Source: Candidatus Mediterraneibacter excrementigallinarum
GTDB lineage: Bacteria; Bacillota; Clostridia; Lachnospirales; Lachnospiraceae
Direction of reading: 5' to 3'
Assembly: GCA_019120075.1 (NCBI GenBank)
Contig: DWVT01000171.1
Location: 1-36,414 of the forward strand
Length of the DNA stretch: 36,414 bases
Shown here: in pieces, positions 1 through 6,706 of the stretch
Layout of the letters: each line of letters begins with the position of its first letter
Numbering within the stretch: the first letter of the stretch is position 1
Program-made: the position numbers and the translations under genes
Notes under the pieces: model-generated
Databases searched by the model: none
What the model saw: only the letters and a program-made list of their open reading frames with translations
Told to the model about the DNA's origin: nothing

Positions 1-905
1 TGAGGTTCTAAACCGCCTTTTGGCATGGCTTCGATAAACTGTTTCGGAGTCATGCCATATTTTTTCTTAAATTCTCTGTAGAAATAGGAAAGATTTGAAA
101 AACCGGATGAGAGCGACGCATCCAGAACAGAGGTATCTCCCTGTCCCAGAAGTCCGGCAGCTTTTTCCAGTCTCAGTGTCTTTATATATTCCAGACAGGA
201 CATTCCCATATATTTCTTGAAAAAACGCATAAAATGATATTCACTGAAATAGCACAGTTTTGCGAGCTGTGGGATTGTCAGGTCCTCTGCGTAGTGTTCG
301 CCGATATATTCTACTACCATCCTCAGCTTGAACCAGTGCTCCTCCTGAAGATGGGGGACAGATGCTTCTTCTGTGCCATAGGGCAGAAGAAGAGCAAGTG
401 CTCTAAGAAGCAGTGACTTCATGACCAGTTCGTACCCCGGCGCCATATTCTCGTATGTCGGGTCCATTTCTCTGAATACCTGGAAAAGCCCGTCGTAAAC
501 AGGATGATCTTTCCCGATCAGCTCCGGGAGATGGAGTTCCTGTTTCAGAAGCGGCGTGAAATACCGGACTGTGCAGATGTCTGTGGTTCCGGCCCCTAAA
601 AAATTCATGTGAAAAACATAAGTCTCTGATTCAAAAATCTCGCCGGAGAAAATGGAGATGGAGTGGAGAGAAGCGGGAGGAACGAAGAGGATATCCCCTT
701 CCCGGGCTTCATAGGTTTCAAACTGAATCTGATAAGTACATCTCCCCTTTGTTACCATGGTAAGTTCTGCTTCCTCGTGCCAGTGCACTGCCACAGAGGG
801 GTACAGATCAGAAAGAGTGGTGAGATAGCGTTTGAGCGGGAAGAAATATCCCCCGTGATGTGTCTGTTCCTTCTGATCCAGAGAAGGAAATTTCTGTCCG
901 GACAT
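1..905 (-). CDS. AraC-family transcriptional regulator (C-terminal end outside window)
   Basis: Reading frame on the minus strand from ATG at 905, open at the window edge, 301 codons visible. An AAGGAGGG ribosome binding site lies at about 911-921. The N-terminal part (residues about 20-120) looks like the cupin sensor domain of AraC regulators: it has an HWHEEAEL metal/sugar-pocket-like motif and a GDILFVPPASLH turn. The C-terminal part (about 200-295) is a double helix-turn-helix, with TIPQLAKLCYFSEYHFMRFF, then GFSNLSYFYREFKKKYGMTP, the classic second AraC helix. The gene is divergent from the alpha-glucosidase at 1071 with 165 bp between them, so I infer that it controls that gene in response to a sugar. 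The effector is unknown. The visible part is close to full family length, so only a few C-terminal residues are likely missing. Confidence 0.9.
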   Translation of the reverse strand, partial: MSGQKFPSLDQKEQTHHGGYFFPLKRYLTTLSDLYPSVAVHWHEEAELTMVTKGRCTYQIQFETYEAREGDILFVPPASLHSISIFSGEIFESETYVFHMNFLGAGTTDICTVRYFTPLLKQELHLPELIGKDHPVYDGLFQVFREMDPTYENMAPGYELVMKSLLLRALALLLPYGTEEASVPHLQEEHWFKLRMVVEYIGEHYAEDLTIPQLAKLCYFSEYHFMRFFKKYMGMSCLEYIKTLRLEKAAGLLGQGDTSVLDASLSSGFSNLSYFYREFKKKYGMTPKQFIEAMPKGGLEP

Positions 906-939
906 TTTTATAAATCCCTCCTTTTTATCCTTTGATTGA

Positions 940-958
940 AAATAATTCGGAAATAATT
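940..958. promoter_or_regulatory. Direct repeat in the divergent regulator/glucosidase region, candidate AraC binding site
   Basis: AAATAATT occurs at 940-947 and again at 951-958, an 11-bp spacing that puts both copies on the same face of the helix. It lies between the divergent AraC gene and the glucosidase promoter. Binding by the AraC protein is an inference from position only. Confidence 0.3.
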
Positions 959-994
959 GAGCAGTTTTATGCAATAAAAATGAAACTATAGTAC

Positions 995-1023
995 AAGATT
1001 TCCGTATAAACCAATTTTATAAT
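995..1023 (+). promoter_or_regulatory. Promoter of the alpha-glucosidase gene
   Basis: A perfect TATAAT -10 box lies at 1018-1023. The expected -35 position, 17 bp upstream at 995-1000, is AAGATT, a poor match. A good -10 with a poor -35 is the usual pattern for a promoter that needs an activator, which fits the divergent AraC regulator. Confidence 0.55.
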
Positions 1024-1070
1024 AACAGCATCATACAAAAAAGACAACAGAGAAAAGGAGTGACAGGATA

Positions 1071-2762
1071 ATGAAAAGAAAATGGTGGCATGATAAAGTT
1101 GCTTATCAGATATATCCCAAAAGTTTTCTGGATACAAATGGAGACGGGATCGGAGACTTAAGAGGGATTATTTCTAAGCTGGATTATCTGAAAGAACTTG
1201 GGATTGATATTGTCTGGCTTTCCCCGATCTATAAATCCCCTTTTGTGGATCAGGGGTATGACATCTCGGATTATTACAAGATCGCAGAAGAGTTCGGGAC
1301 GATGGAGGAATTCGATGAACTCCTTGAAGAGGCAAAAAAGAGAGACATGTATATCGTGATGGATCTCGTGGTAAACCACTGCTCGGATCAGCATGAATGG
1401 TTTCAAAAGGCTCTTGCTGACCCGGAGGGCGAATATGCGGACTATTTCTATTTTATAAAGGGAAAAGACGGGAAGGCACCCAGCAACTATCGTTCCTATT
1501 TCGGAGGCAGTGCCTGGGAGCCGGTCCCCGGAACAGATAAGTACTATCTTCATATGTTTGCCAAGGAACAGCCGGATCTGAACTGGGAGAATCCGAAACT
1601 CCGCCAGGAAATCTATAAAATGATCAACTGGTGGCTGGACAAAGGACTTGCGGGATTCCGGATCGATGCGATCATCAATATAAAGAAAGATCTGAATTTT
1701 CCGTCATTTGAGCCTGACGGACCGGACGGTCTTGCGACCTGTGTCAAAATGGTGGAGGAAGTTCAGGGAGTAGGGGAACTCCTGGAAGACATGAAACATG
1801 CTACATTTGAGAAATATGATGCCTTTACCGTGGCGGAAGTCTTCAATATGAAAGATGATGAACTCAGAGAGTTTATCGGTGAAGACGGACATTTTTCGAC
1901 GATGTTTGATTTCAGCGCCCATGAACTCAGCTTCAGCGAGCATGGATGGTATGACAGCAGAGAGGTCGGCTTTGAAGAATGGAGAGATACTATTTTCGCC
2001 TCTCAGAAAGAAGTGGAGGATATCGGATTTAAGGCGAACATTATTGAAAACCATGATGAGCCGAGGGGAGCCAGCCGTTTTCTTCCGAAATATGCTCAGA
2101 ATGAAGCCGGAAAGAAGATGCTTGCCACAACGTCGATCCTTCTTCGGGGGATACCTTTTATCTATCAGGGGCAGGAGATCGGAATGACAAACTGCCGAAG
2201 AAATGACATTTCTGAATATGATGATATCAGTACACTTGATCAGTATAACGAAGCGTTGAGAGCAGGCTGTACAAAAGAAAAGGCACTGGAGTGCTGCTAT
2301 GAGAACAGCCGGGACAATGCAAGAACTCCCATGCAGTGGTCAGCAGAGAAAAATGCCGGTTTTTCAGATGAGACACCCTGGCTGGCACTTAATCCGAATT
2401 ATACGGAGATCAATGTGGAAGAGCAGGAACACAGAGCAGATTCTGTTCTGTCCTATTACAGAAAACTGGTTGCTCTGAGAAAAGACCCGGAATATAAAGA
2501 AACGTTTACATATGGAAGTTTTATCCCTGAGTATACAGATGAAGAAAAAATATTTGCTTTCCGCCGTGTATCGGAAACAGACGGGAAAGAACTTTTAGTG
2601 GCGGCGAATTATGGAGAGGAAGACAGAACACTGAAGCTTGACCGCGCTGACGCAAAGGTTCTTCTGACAAATATGGATATCTGTGAAGAAATGGAAAAAG
2701 AACTGCGGGAAAAACAGGAACTTACCATTCCCTCCTGCGGGGCGGCGGTGCTGCTCCTCTAG
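1071..2762 (+). CDS. GH13 alpha-glucosidase (oligo-1,6-glucosidase/maltase type)
   Basis: A 563-residue cytoplasmic glycoside hydrolase that releases glucose from the non-reducing end of short alpha-glucosides. There is no signal peptide. The GH13 motifs are in order: DLVVNH (98-103), GFRIDA with the nucleophile Asp199, TVAEVF with the acid/base Glu256, and ENHDE with Asp329 as the third acidic residue. QPDLNW near 168-173 is typical of the oligo-1,6-glucosidase subgroup. The length matches this family (about 555-570). The residue after the nucleophile is Ala200. As I recall, strict alpha-1,6 enzymes usually have Val there and alpha-1,4-active enzymes Ala or Thr, so maltose or malto-oligosaccharides are plausible substrates. 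A GGAG ribosome binding site precedes ATG 1071. No transporter is adjacent, so uptake of the substrate must be encoded elsewhere. Confidence 0.93.
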   Translation: MKRKWWHDKVAYQIYPKSFLDTNGDGIGDLRGIISKLDYLKELGIDIVWLSPIYKSPFVDQGYDISDYYKIAEEFGTMEEFDELLEEAKKRDMYIVMDLVVNHCSDQHEWFQKALADPEGEYADYFYFIKGKDGKAPSNYRSYFGGSAWEPVPGTDKYYLHMFAKEQPDLNWENPKLRQEIYKMINWWLDKGLAGFRIDAIINIKKDLNFPSFEPDGPDGLATCVKMVEEVQGVGELLEDMKHATFEKYDAFTVAEVFNMKDDELREFIGEDGHFSTMFDFSAHELSFSEHGWYDSREVGFEEWRDTIFASQKEVEDIGFKANIIENHDEPRGASRFLPKYAQNEAGKKMLATTSILLRGIPFIYQGQEIGMTNCRRNDISEYDDISTLDQYNEALRAGCTKEKALECCYENSRDNARTPMQWSAEKNAGFSDETPWLALNPNYTEINVEEQEHRADSVLSYYRKLVALRKDPEYKETFTYGSFIPEYTDEEKIFAFRRVSETDGKELLVAANYGEEDRTLKLDRADAKVLLTNMDICEEMEKELREKQELTIPSCGAAVLLL

Positions 2763-2770
2763 AAGAACTC

Positions 2771-2798
2771 TTGTACATTGATGAACGCGTGTTATAAT
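2771..2798 (+). promoter_or_regulatory. Extended -10 promoter for the small gene at 2849
   Basis: A perfect TATAAT at 2793-2798 is preceded by TG at 2790-2791, an extended -10. A weak TTGTAC lies at 2771-2776 with a 16-bp spacer. The gene downstream therefore has its own transcript and need not depend on the glucosidase promoter. Confidence 0.6.
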
Positions 2799-2848
2799 AT
2801 AAAAAGAAAAAGATATGTGTACCAATGGATGGTTTACGGAGGAGAGAA

Positions 2849-3256
2849 ATGCTTACATATGAGAAACTTCAGGATCTGATCCGGAAATACGACGTTCCTT
2901 ATAATCACAATATTGTCCCGGGACATACCAAGGCAAAAATTAAGTGGATCCTGCCTGCCGGTATTATAAATGCAACTGTATTTGAGCGTGCAGAATCGTT
3001 TTTTCTGTATTTTGCTGAAGACAGGATTGCTATCTTCCCTGTGACAGGGGACTGGGAGGGCGGAGAACCTCTGGAACTTACCTGGGATGAAATACAGGAA
3101 TTCAATGTGAATAAAGGATTTCTGGCGGAAAATGAAATGCATCTGAAGGCTGGAAAACTGGATCTGGAACTGAAGATTTCAAAAAGGGTTGTAAATAACC
3201 CCTGGGTAAAAGAAAACAATATATTTCTTGAGTCAGTAAACTATTACTGTAAATAA
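2849..3256 (+). CDS. Hypothetical protein, 135 residues
   Basis: I do not recognise this protein. The frame is open from 2825, but ATG 2849 sits at the right distance from GGAGGAGAG (about 2838-2846) and is the likely start. It is soluble, with no signal peptide and no membrane segment. Alternating hydrophobic and polar residues (ESFFLYFAEDRIAIFPV, then GGEPLELTWDEIQEFNV) suggest a beta-rich fold like the small PH-like or YcxB-like domains, but this is only a look-alike judgement. It has its own promoter upstream and a strong terminator immediately after, so it is probably monocistronic. Confidence 0.7.
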   Translation: MLTYEKLQDLIRKYDVPYNHNIVPGHTKAKIKWILPAGIINATVFERAESFFLYFAEDRIAIFPVTGDWEGGEPLELTWDEIQEFNVNKGFLAENEMHLKAGKLDLELKISKRVVNNPWVKENNIFLESVNYYCK

Positions 3257-3267
3257 GGAGACATCAT

Positions 3268-3312
3268 AAAAGCGGTGAGTATAGGGATCACATCCCTATG
3301 CTCACCGCTTTT
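3268..3312. terminator. Long perfect hairpin, probable bidirectional terminator
   Basis: The arms AAAAGCGGTGAG and CTCACCGCTTTT enclose a second paired block, ATAGGGAT with ATCCCTAT. The stem is almost uninterrupted and ends in T-runs on both strands. It ends the small gene at 2849-3256 and could also stop transcription coming from asnA. Confidence 0.85.
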
Positions 3313-3343
3313 CCTGTAGTTCAATTTAATTGATGCCAGGGTC

Positions 3344-3400
3344 AAAAAAGGTCTAAGCCCACATGAGCTTGCTCATAAGTGGGTGAAAGGCCTTAGGACC
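3344..3400 (-). terminator. Terminator of asnA
   Basis: Read on the minus strand, an interrupted hairpin made of three paired blocks (GGTCCTAAG with CTTAGACC, CCCAC with GTGGG, ATGAGC with GCTCAT) is followed directly by six T residues (A-run at 3344-3349 on the plus strand). It starts about 25 bp past the asnA stop codon. Together with 3268-3312 this gives two back-to-back hairpins between convergent genes. Confidence 0.7.
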
Positions 3401-3423
3401 CGCCCCTAAAAAATAAAATCATT

Positions 3424-4434
3424 TTAAAGAAGATGGATTCCTGCTTCTGCAGCGCGGGTCACGATATCTTCCGGCCACAGCGATGACTGAACTTCTCCGA
3501 TGTGTGCTTTTCTGAGATAGTACATACAGATGCGGGACTGTCCGATCCCGCCGCCTACCGTATACGGAAGTTCGCCGTTTAGAAGCGATTTCTGGAACGG
3601 AAGTTCCGCACGCTCCTCACAACCGGCTGACTTCAGTTGTCTGCGCAAAGAATCCTCGTCTACACGGATACCCATAGAAGAAAGTTCCAATCCCATATCG
3701 AGGACAGGATAATATACTATGATATCTCCGTTTAACTCCCAGTCATCATAATCCGGAGCACGCCCGTCGTGTTTCTCCCCGGATGCAAGTTCCTTTCCGA
3801 TCTGAGAGATAAAGACTGCGCCTTTGTCTTTCGCGATGCGGTTTTCCCGCTCTTTCGGGGTGCATTCCGGATACATGTCTTCCAGTTCCTGTGAAGTAAC
3901 AAAGTAAATATCGTCCGGAAGCAGCGGCTCGATATAATTATATCTTCTTGATATGTAGTCTTCTGTATCCTTCAGAGCGCTGTAAACTTTTCGTACAGTA
4001 TACTGAAGTGTTTCCATATTACGTTCTTCTTTGGAGATGATCTTCTCCCAGTCCCACTGATCCACATACAGAGAATGGATATTGTCTGTGTCCTCATCCC
4101 TGCGGATCGCACTCATATCTGTATACAGGCCTTCCCCGGAATGAAATCCATAGTTTTTCAACGCATAACGCTTCCATTTTGCAAGAGAATGCACTATTTC
4201 AGCAACTGCATCATCCTGTTCTTTGATTCCGAATGATACCGGACGTTCTACTCCGTTTAAGTTGTCGTTCATTCCTGTTTCAGGGCGGACAAACAGAGGA
4301 GCGGAAACACGGGTCAGGTGGAGTGACTTTGCCAGTGCACGCTCAAAGTGATCCTTGACTTCCTTGATGGCGACCTCTGTCTCGCGGATCGTGAGGGGAG
4401 AGGAGTAGCCTGCCGGAATTTTTAACTGTTCCAT
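3424..4434 (-). CDS. asnA: Aspartate--ammonia ligase (asparagine synthetase A)
   Basis: Makes asparagine from aspartate, ammonia and ATP, through an aspartyl-AMP intermediate, in the cytoplasm. The 336-residue length is exactly that of the AsnA family, which has a class II aminoacyl-tRNA synthetase-like fold. Recognisable blocks are [18 protein letters not shown] near the N-terminus, [26 protein letters not shown] residues near 120, and the C-terminal [14 protein letters not shown] that corresponds to class II motif 3. ATG 4434 follows an AAAGGAGT site. The leader between the promoter and the start codon is only about 40 nt, so there is no room for the T-box that controls asnA in some other Firmicutes. 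The gene is monocistronic, with its own promoter and terminator. Confidence 0.97.
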   Translation of the reverse strand: MEQLKIPAGYSSPLTIRETEVAIKEVKDHFERALAKSLHLTRVSAPLFVRPETGMNDNLNGVERPVSFGIKEQDDAVAEIVHSLAKWKRYALKNYGFHSGEGLYTDMSAIRRDEDTDNIHSLYVDQWDWEKIISKEERNMETLQYTVRKVYSALKDTEDYISRRYNYIEPLLPDDIYFVTSQELEDMYPECTPKERENRIAKDKGAVFISQIGKELASGEKHDGRAPDYDDWELNGDIIVYYPVLDMGLELSSMGIRVDEDSLRRQLKSAGCEERAELPFQKSLLNGELPYTVGGGIGQSRICMYYLRKAHIGEVQSSLWPEDIVTRAAEAGIHLL

Positions 4435-4478
4435 ATAAAAGACTCCTTTATATATACAATTTAGACATTTACTTATAT

Positions 4479-4507
4479 ATTCTAATGTCAGGCGGGAAAG
4501 AAGTCAA
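4479..4507 (-). promoter_or_regulatory. Promoter of asnA
   Basis: On the minus strand TTGACT (4507-4502) and TAGAAT (4484-4479) are separated by exactly 17 bp. This is a close match to the housekeeping consensus. Confidence 0.75.
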
Positions 4508-4641
4508 CTCTTAATAAACCCTGGAAATTCAGTGTAAGTGGCGGAAAACATACGAATAAGGCGGAGATGTGGAGAAAAATAAAGCTCACACATAAATTAA
4601 CAGAAAATTACAAAAAATAAAAATAAATTTCTAAAAATATA

Positions 4642-4670
4642 TTGACAAATTTAAAGTTAAGAGTTAATAT
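4642..4670 (+). promoter_or_regulatory. Promoter of the candidate structured RNA
   Basis: A perfect TTGACA at 4642-4647, a 17-bp spacer and TAATAT at 4665-4670. The direct repeat AGTTAAGAGTTAA lies in the spacer. No protein gene starts within 700 bp downstream, so the promoter points to a non-coding transcript. Confidence 0.65.
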
Positions 4671-4676
4671 ATAGTC

Positions 4677-5054
4677 AACAAATAAAACTGAATGAATAAT
4701 CGATTAAAAAAGAATATAAAATATATCCGAAAGGATAAAAAGTATATTCTTCTTTAAAAGAAAATTCAAAGAAGTTTTATTCATCCACTGGATATCGTGA
4801 TTGGAAATGGGTAATCAGATATAGAGAAATATCATAATGACGAGAAAGTTATGAGAGAAGCAAAATCTATATCAGAGGAAAGATTATCGAGGACCAAAGT
4901 CCAGAGGAAATCTAAGAACAGGAGGTACGGACCGCCGGGAACATAAGTTAAGTCTATCAGAAAAAAGATAGAAAGAGGTAAAAAGAATGATAGAAATATC
5001 AGGATGAAGATGGATGTTAGTCAGAAAGAATTGATTAGCATCCATCTTCTTTTT
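4677..5054 (+). ncRNA. Candidate structured non-coding RNA of about 380 nt
   Basis: This stretch has a consensus promoter at its start, a very strong terminator at its end and no credible open frame on either strand. Several helices can be drawn. AATAAAACT (4681-4689) pairs with AGTTTTATT (4773-4781). Between these, AAGAATATA/TATATTCTT (4710-4718 with 4743-4751) encloses TATCC-GAAA-GGATA, capped by a GNRA tetraloop. Further helices are TGATT/AATCA (4798-4802 with 4813-4817), TCATAA/TTATGA (4832-4837 with 4849-4854), GGAC-CAAA-GTCC (4891-4902) and CTATC/GATAG (4954-4958 with 4967-4971). The joining segments are purine-rich, as in large structured RNAs. I cannot assign it to RNase P, tmRNA, SRP or 6S RNA. 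Large Firmicute families such as raiA or ROOL would be the first to compare. Confidence 0.5.
5006..5054 (+). terminator. Terminator of the candidate structured RNA
   Basis: A 17-bp stem (5006-5022 with 5033-5049, two G-U pairs, otherwise perfect) with a 10-nt loop, followed by TTTTT at 5050-5054. Confidence 0.85.
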
Positions 5055-5059
5055 GCGCG

Positions 5060-5245
5060 ATAAACCAGGCAAGCGGCTGCCGTGCTTGCACGAGCAGGCA
5101 TTTGCCTGGCAACAGACAGCGGCGCTGAACGTCCAGTGGATGTTCGTTTAGCGCGGACCGAAGCGGAGCGTAGACCGGCTTTGCCGTGAGCTGCCCGGGG
5201 ATCGTGTTGATCGGATAGGGGAAAGGAATTTTCCCTATCCGATTG
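5060..5245. repeat. GC-rich intergenic element made of consecutive hairpins
   Basis: GC content rises sharply against the AT-rich sequence on both sides. Successive palindromes are CGTGC-TT-GCACG, CAGGCA-TT-TGCCTG, an imperfect GCGCTGAACGTCC/GGATGTTCGTTTAGCGC hairpin, and ATCGGATAGGG/CCCTATCCGAT (about 5215-5243). There are open frames on the minus strand (82 and 83 residues), but they have no ribosome binding site and look like translations of the repeat. The architecture suggests a mobile or repeated extragenic palindromic element. A shorter, weaker likeness (ACCGAGCGGAG then GACGGATAGGGAAAAGG) occurs at about 21147-21195. Confidence 0.45.
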
Positions 5246-5374
5246 CGCAGAGAGAAGACTGATTCGCATAAGGTATGGAGAATCATAAATTATAGGTATA
5301 TTACGGACACTTGTAATATAGAAGGAAAATTGATAAAATGATTCTAAATTATTTTAAGCGATAAGGTGGAGTAT

Positions 5375-6421
5375 ATGAATATGAATGGGATTTTAGAACA
5401 GATAGAAACATTTAATATCAATGATGCGATGTCGGTTTTGGATGAAGCGGGACATGTTCTCACACAGACTGAAACTGTCGTACTGGCGGTTTTGTGTGCG
5501 GTCGGGGTGCTGTTTGCTCTTCTTGGCCTGAAGATCGTCCGGTTCTGGTCGGGACTGCTGGGACTGCTGCTCGGCCTGTACGGGGGAATAATGGCGGCAT
5601 ATTATCTGGGGATAGATGAAATGTATGTCTGGATCCCGGGAGCTGTTCTGGGAATTGTCCTGGCCGTTCTGGGAGCATGGAAACATCGCTTTGGAGTATT
5701 TCTGACCGTATGGACTTCTGTGAGTTCAGTCTGCATGTATATCATACGTCCAACAGACTGGATGTGGGGAATCATATGTCTGGCTGCAGGACTTGTACTG
5801 GCACTTCTGTCTGTCAGGTTTGTTGAATTCCTGGCTATGCTGTCTACAGCGGTCTGCGGTGCGGTATTGGGAGGCACTGCGGCTTATTATCTGATTCCCT
5901 TTGAAGGGCAGTTTATACATATTATCATTTGTGTTGCTCTGGGAATCATCGGATTTCTCGTTCAGCTTTTGATTGAGTCAAGAAAGAGAAGAAAACAGAA
6001 TCTGAGGAAAGCAGCGGAGATACGGGAACATCAGTCTACGGCAAATGAGGTTGAGAAAGCCCGGGCTCTGGTGGACGAACTTGACAAAGAGACAGAGACG
6101 GAAGAAGAGGAGCTGGAGATCATTCAGTTCGGCGATGGCGATGATTCTGAAGATCCGGAAGAGGAATTTGATGAGCTGGATGATGAGTTGGATCTGGAAG
6201 AAGATGATGAATCAGAAGAAGATATAGATGATCTGGACGAAGAATCCGATTATCCGGATGACGACGAGGATGAGATAGACTACCTGGATGATGAGGAAGA
6301 AACAGACTATCTGGACGACGAGGAAGGGTACCTGGACGATGAGGAGACAGACTATCTGGATGACGAAGAAGAAATAGATTATCTGGATGATGAAGAGACA
6401 GAAGAAAAAGAAGAAAAATAG
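5375..6421 (+). CDS. Membrane protein with DUF4203/TMEM198-like domain and acidic repeat tail
   Basis: About 348 residues from ATG 5375, which sits 5 nt after AAGGTGG. The frame is open from a GTG at 5366, but that overlaps the ribosome binding site. Residues about 30-205 hold seven or so hydrophobic segments rich in Gly and Ala (LFALLGLKIVRFWSGLLGLL, GGTAAYYLIP), resembling the DUF4203/TM198-like membrane domain. A basic stretch (RKRRKQNLRKA) follows, then a tail of about 115 residues that is almost entirely Asp and Glu with Tyr and Leu. The tail includes five copies of YLDDEE. The function is unknown. By the positive-inside rule the tail, which follows the basic stretch, is probably cytoplasmic and could bind cations or a basic partner. 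The gene stands alone, with the structured RNA upstream. Confidence 0.85.
   Translation: MNMNGILEQIETFNINDAMSVLDEAGHVLTQTETVVLAVLCAVGVLFALLGLKIVRFWSGLLGLLLGLYGGIMAAYYLGIDEMYVWIPGAVLGIVLAVLGAWKHRFGVFLTVWTSVSSVCMYIIRPTDWMWGIICLAAGLVLALLSVRFVEFLAMLSTAVCGAVLGGTAAYYLIPFEGQFIHIIICVALGIIGFLVQLLIESRKRRKQNLRKAAEIREHQSTANEVEKARALVDELDKETETEEEELEIIQFGDGDDSEDPEEEFDELDDELDLEEDDESEEDIDDLDEESDYPDDDEDEIDYLDDEEETDYLDDEEGYLDDEETDYLDDEEEIDYLDDEETEEKEEK
6275..6405 (+). repeat. In-gene tandem repeat coding YLDDEE units
   Basis: Five near-identical units of the type TAYCTGGAYGAYGARGA, separated by one to three codons, encode YLDDEE copies in the tail of the membrane protein. Third-position differences between units show the repeat is not brand new. 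Unit number could vary between strains. Confidence 0.75.
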
Positions 6422-6448
6422 ATAATGGATAACGAGTCCGTTTTATGA

Positions 6449-6503
6449 CACACCTTCTCTGCTAAGCTGTCTACAGTAAAAATCTTAGCAGAGAAAGGTG
6501 TGT
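6449..6503 (+). terminator. Long hairpin between the acidic-tail gene and the small membrane ORF
   Basis: ACACACCTTCTCTGCTAAG pairs with CTTAGCAGAGAAAGGTGTGT (one bulged base), with a 17-nt loop, and TTTTATT follows. It should terminate the upstream transcript. The 3' arm contains AAAGGTG, the only ribosome binding site for ATG 6510, so it could also gate translation of the next gene. Confidence 0.65.
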
Positions 6504-6509
6504 TTTATT

Positions 6510-6692
6510 ATGTATATCAGAAAATCAGTTCTCAAGGCGGCTGTCCTGACAGTGGGAAGTATTATCCTGGCTGCATTGGCAGTACTCTACTGTTTTACGG
6601 AAACCAATATCCCTTCCGCAGTTTATCTCATCTCCTGGCTCGTATGTCTGTATGCCATGCTGACAGGAATGACTGAGATCGATCGCAGATAA
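6510..6692 (+). CDS. Small two-helix membrane protein, 60 residues
   Basis: ATG 6510 lies 9 nt after AAAGGTG. The frame is open from GTG 6498, but that codon is inside the hairpin arm. The protein is MYIRKSVLKA, then a hydrophobic segment (residues about 8-29, AAVLTVGSIILAALAVLYCF), a short polar loop ETNIPS, a second segment (AVYLISWLVCLYAMLTG) and a polar end TEIDRR. This is a clean two-pass small membrane protein. I do not recognise a family. It ends 14 bp from the convergent PBP gene. Confidence 0.55.
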   Translation: MYIRKSVLKAAVLTVGSIILAALAVLYCFTETNIPSAVYLISWLVCLYAMLTGMTEIDRR

Positions 6693-6706
6693 GGAAAAGT
6701 GATAAA

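Noticed and set aside
3313-3423. Separate small RNA or repeat between the convergent genes
   Set aside because: On the minus strand the hairpin is followed at once by six T residues, just past the asnA stop; a terminator explains it.
4435-4500. T-box or other riboswitch in front of asnA
   Set aside because: The promoter leaves a leader of only about 40 nt, and no T-box motif is present.
5021-5286. Two overlapping minus-strand open frames of 82 and 83 residues
   Set aside because: No ribosome binding site, no hydrophobic core, and both lie over the GC-rich palindromes; they read like translations of a non-coding repeat.
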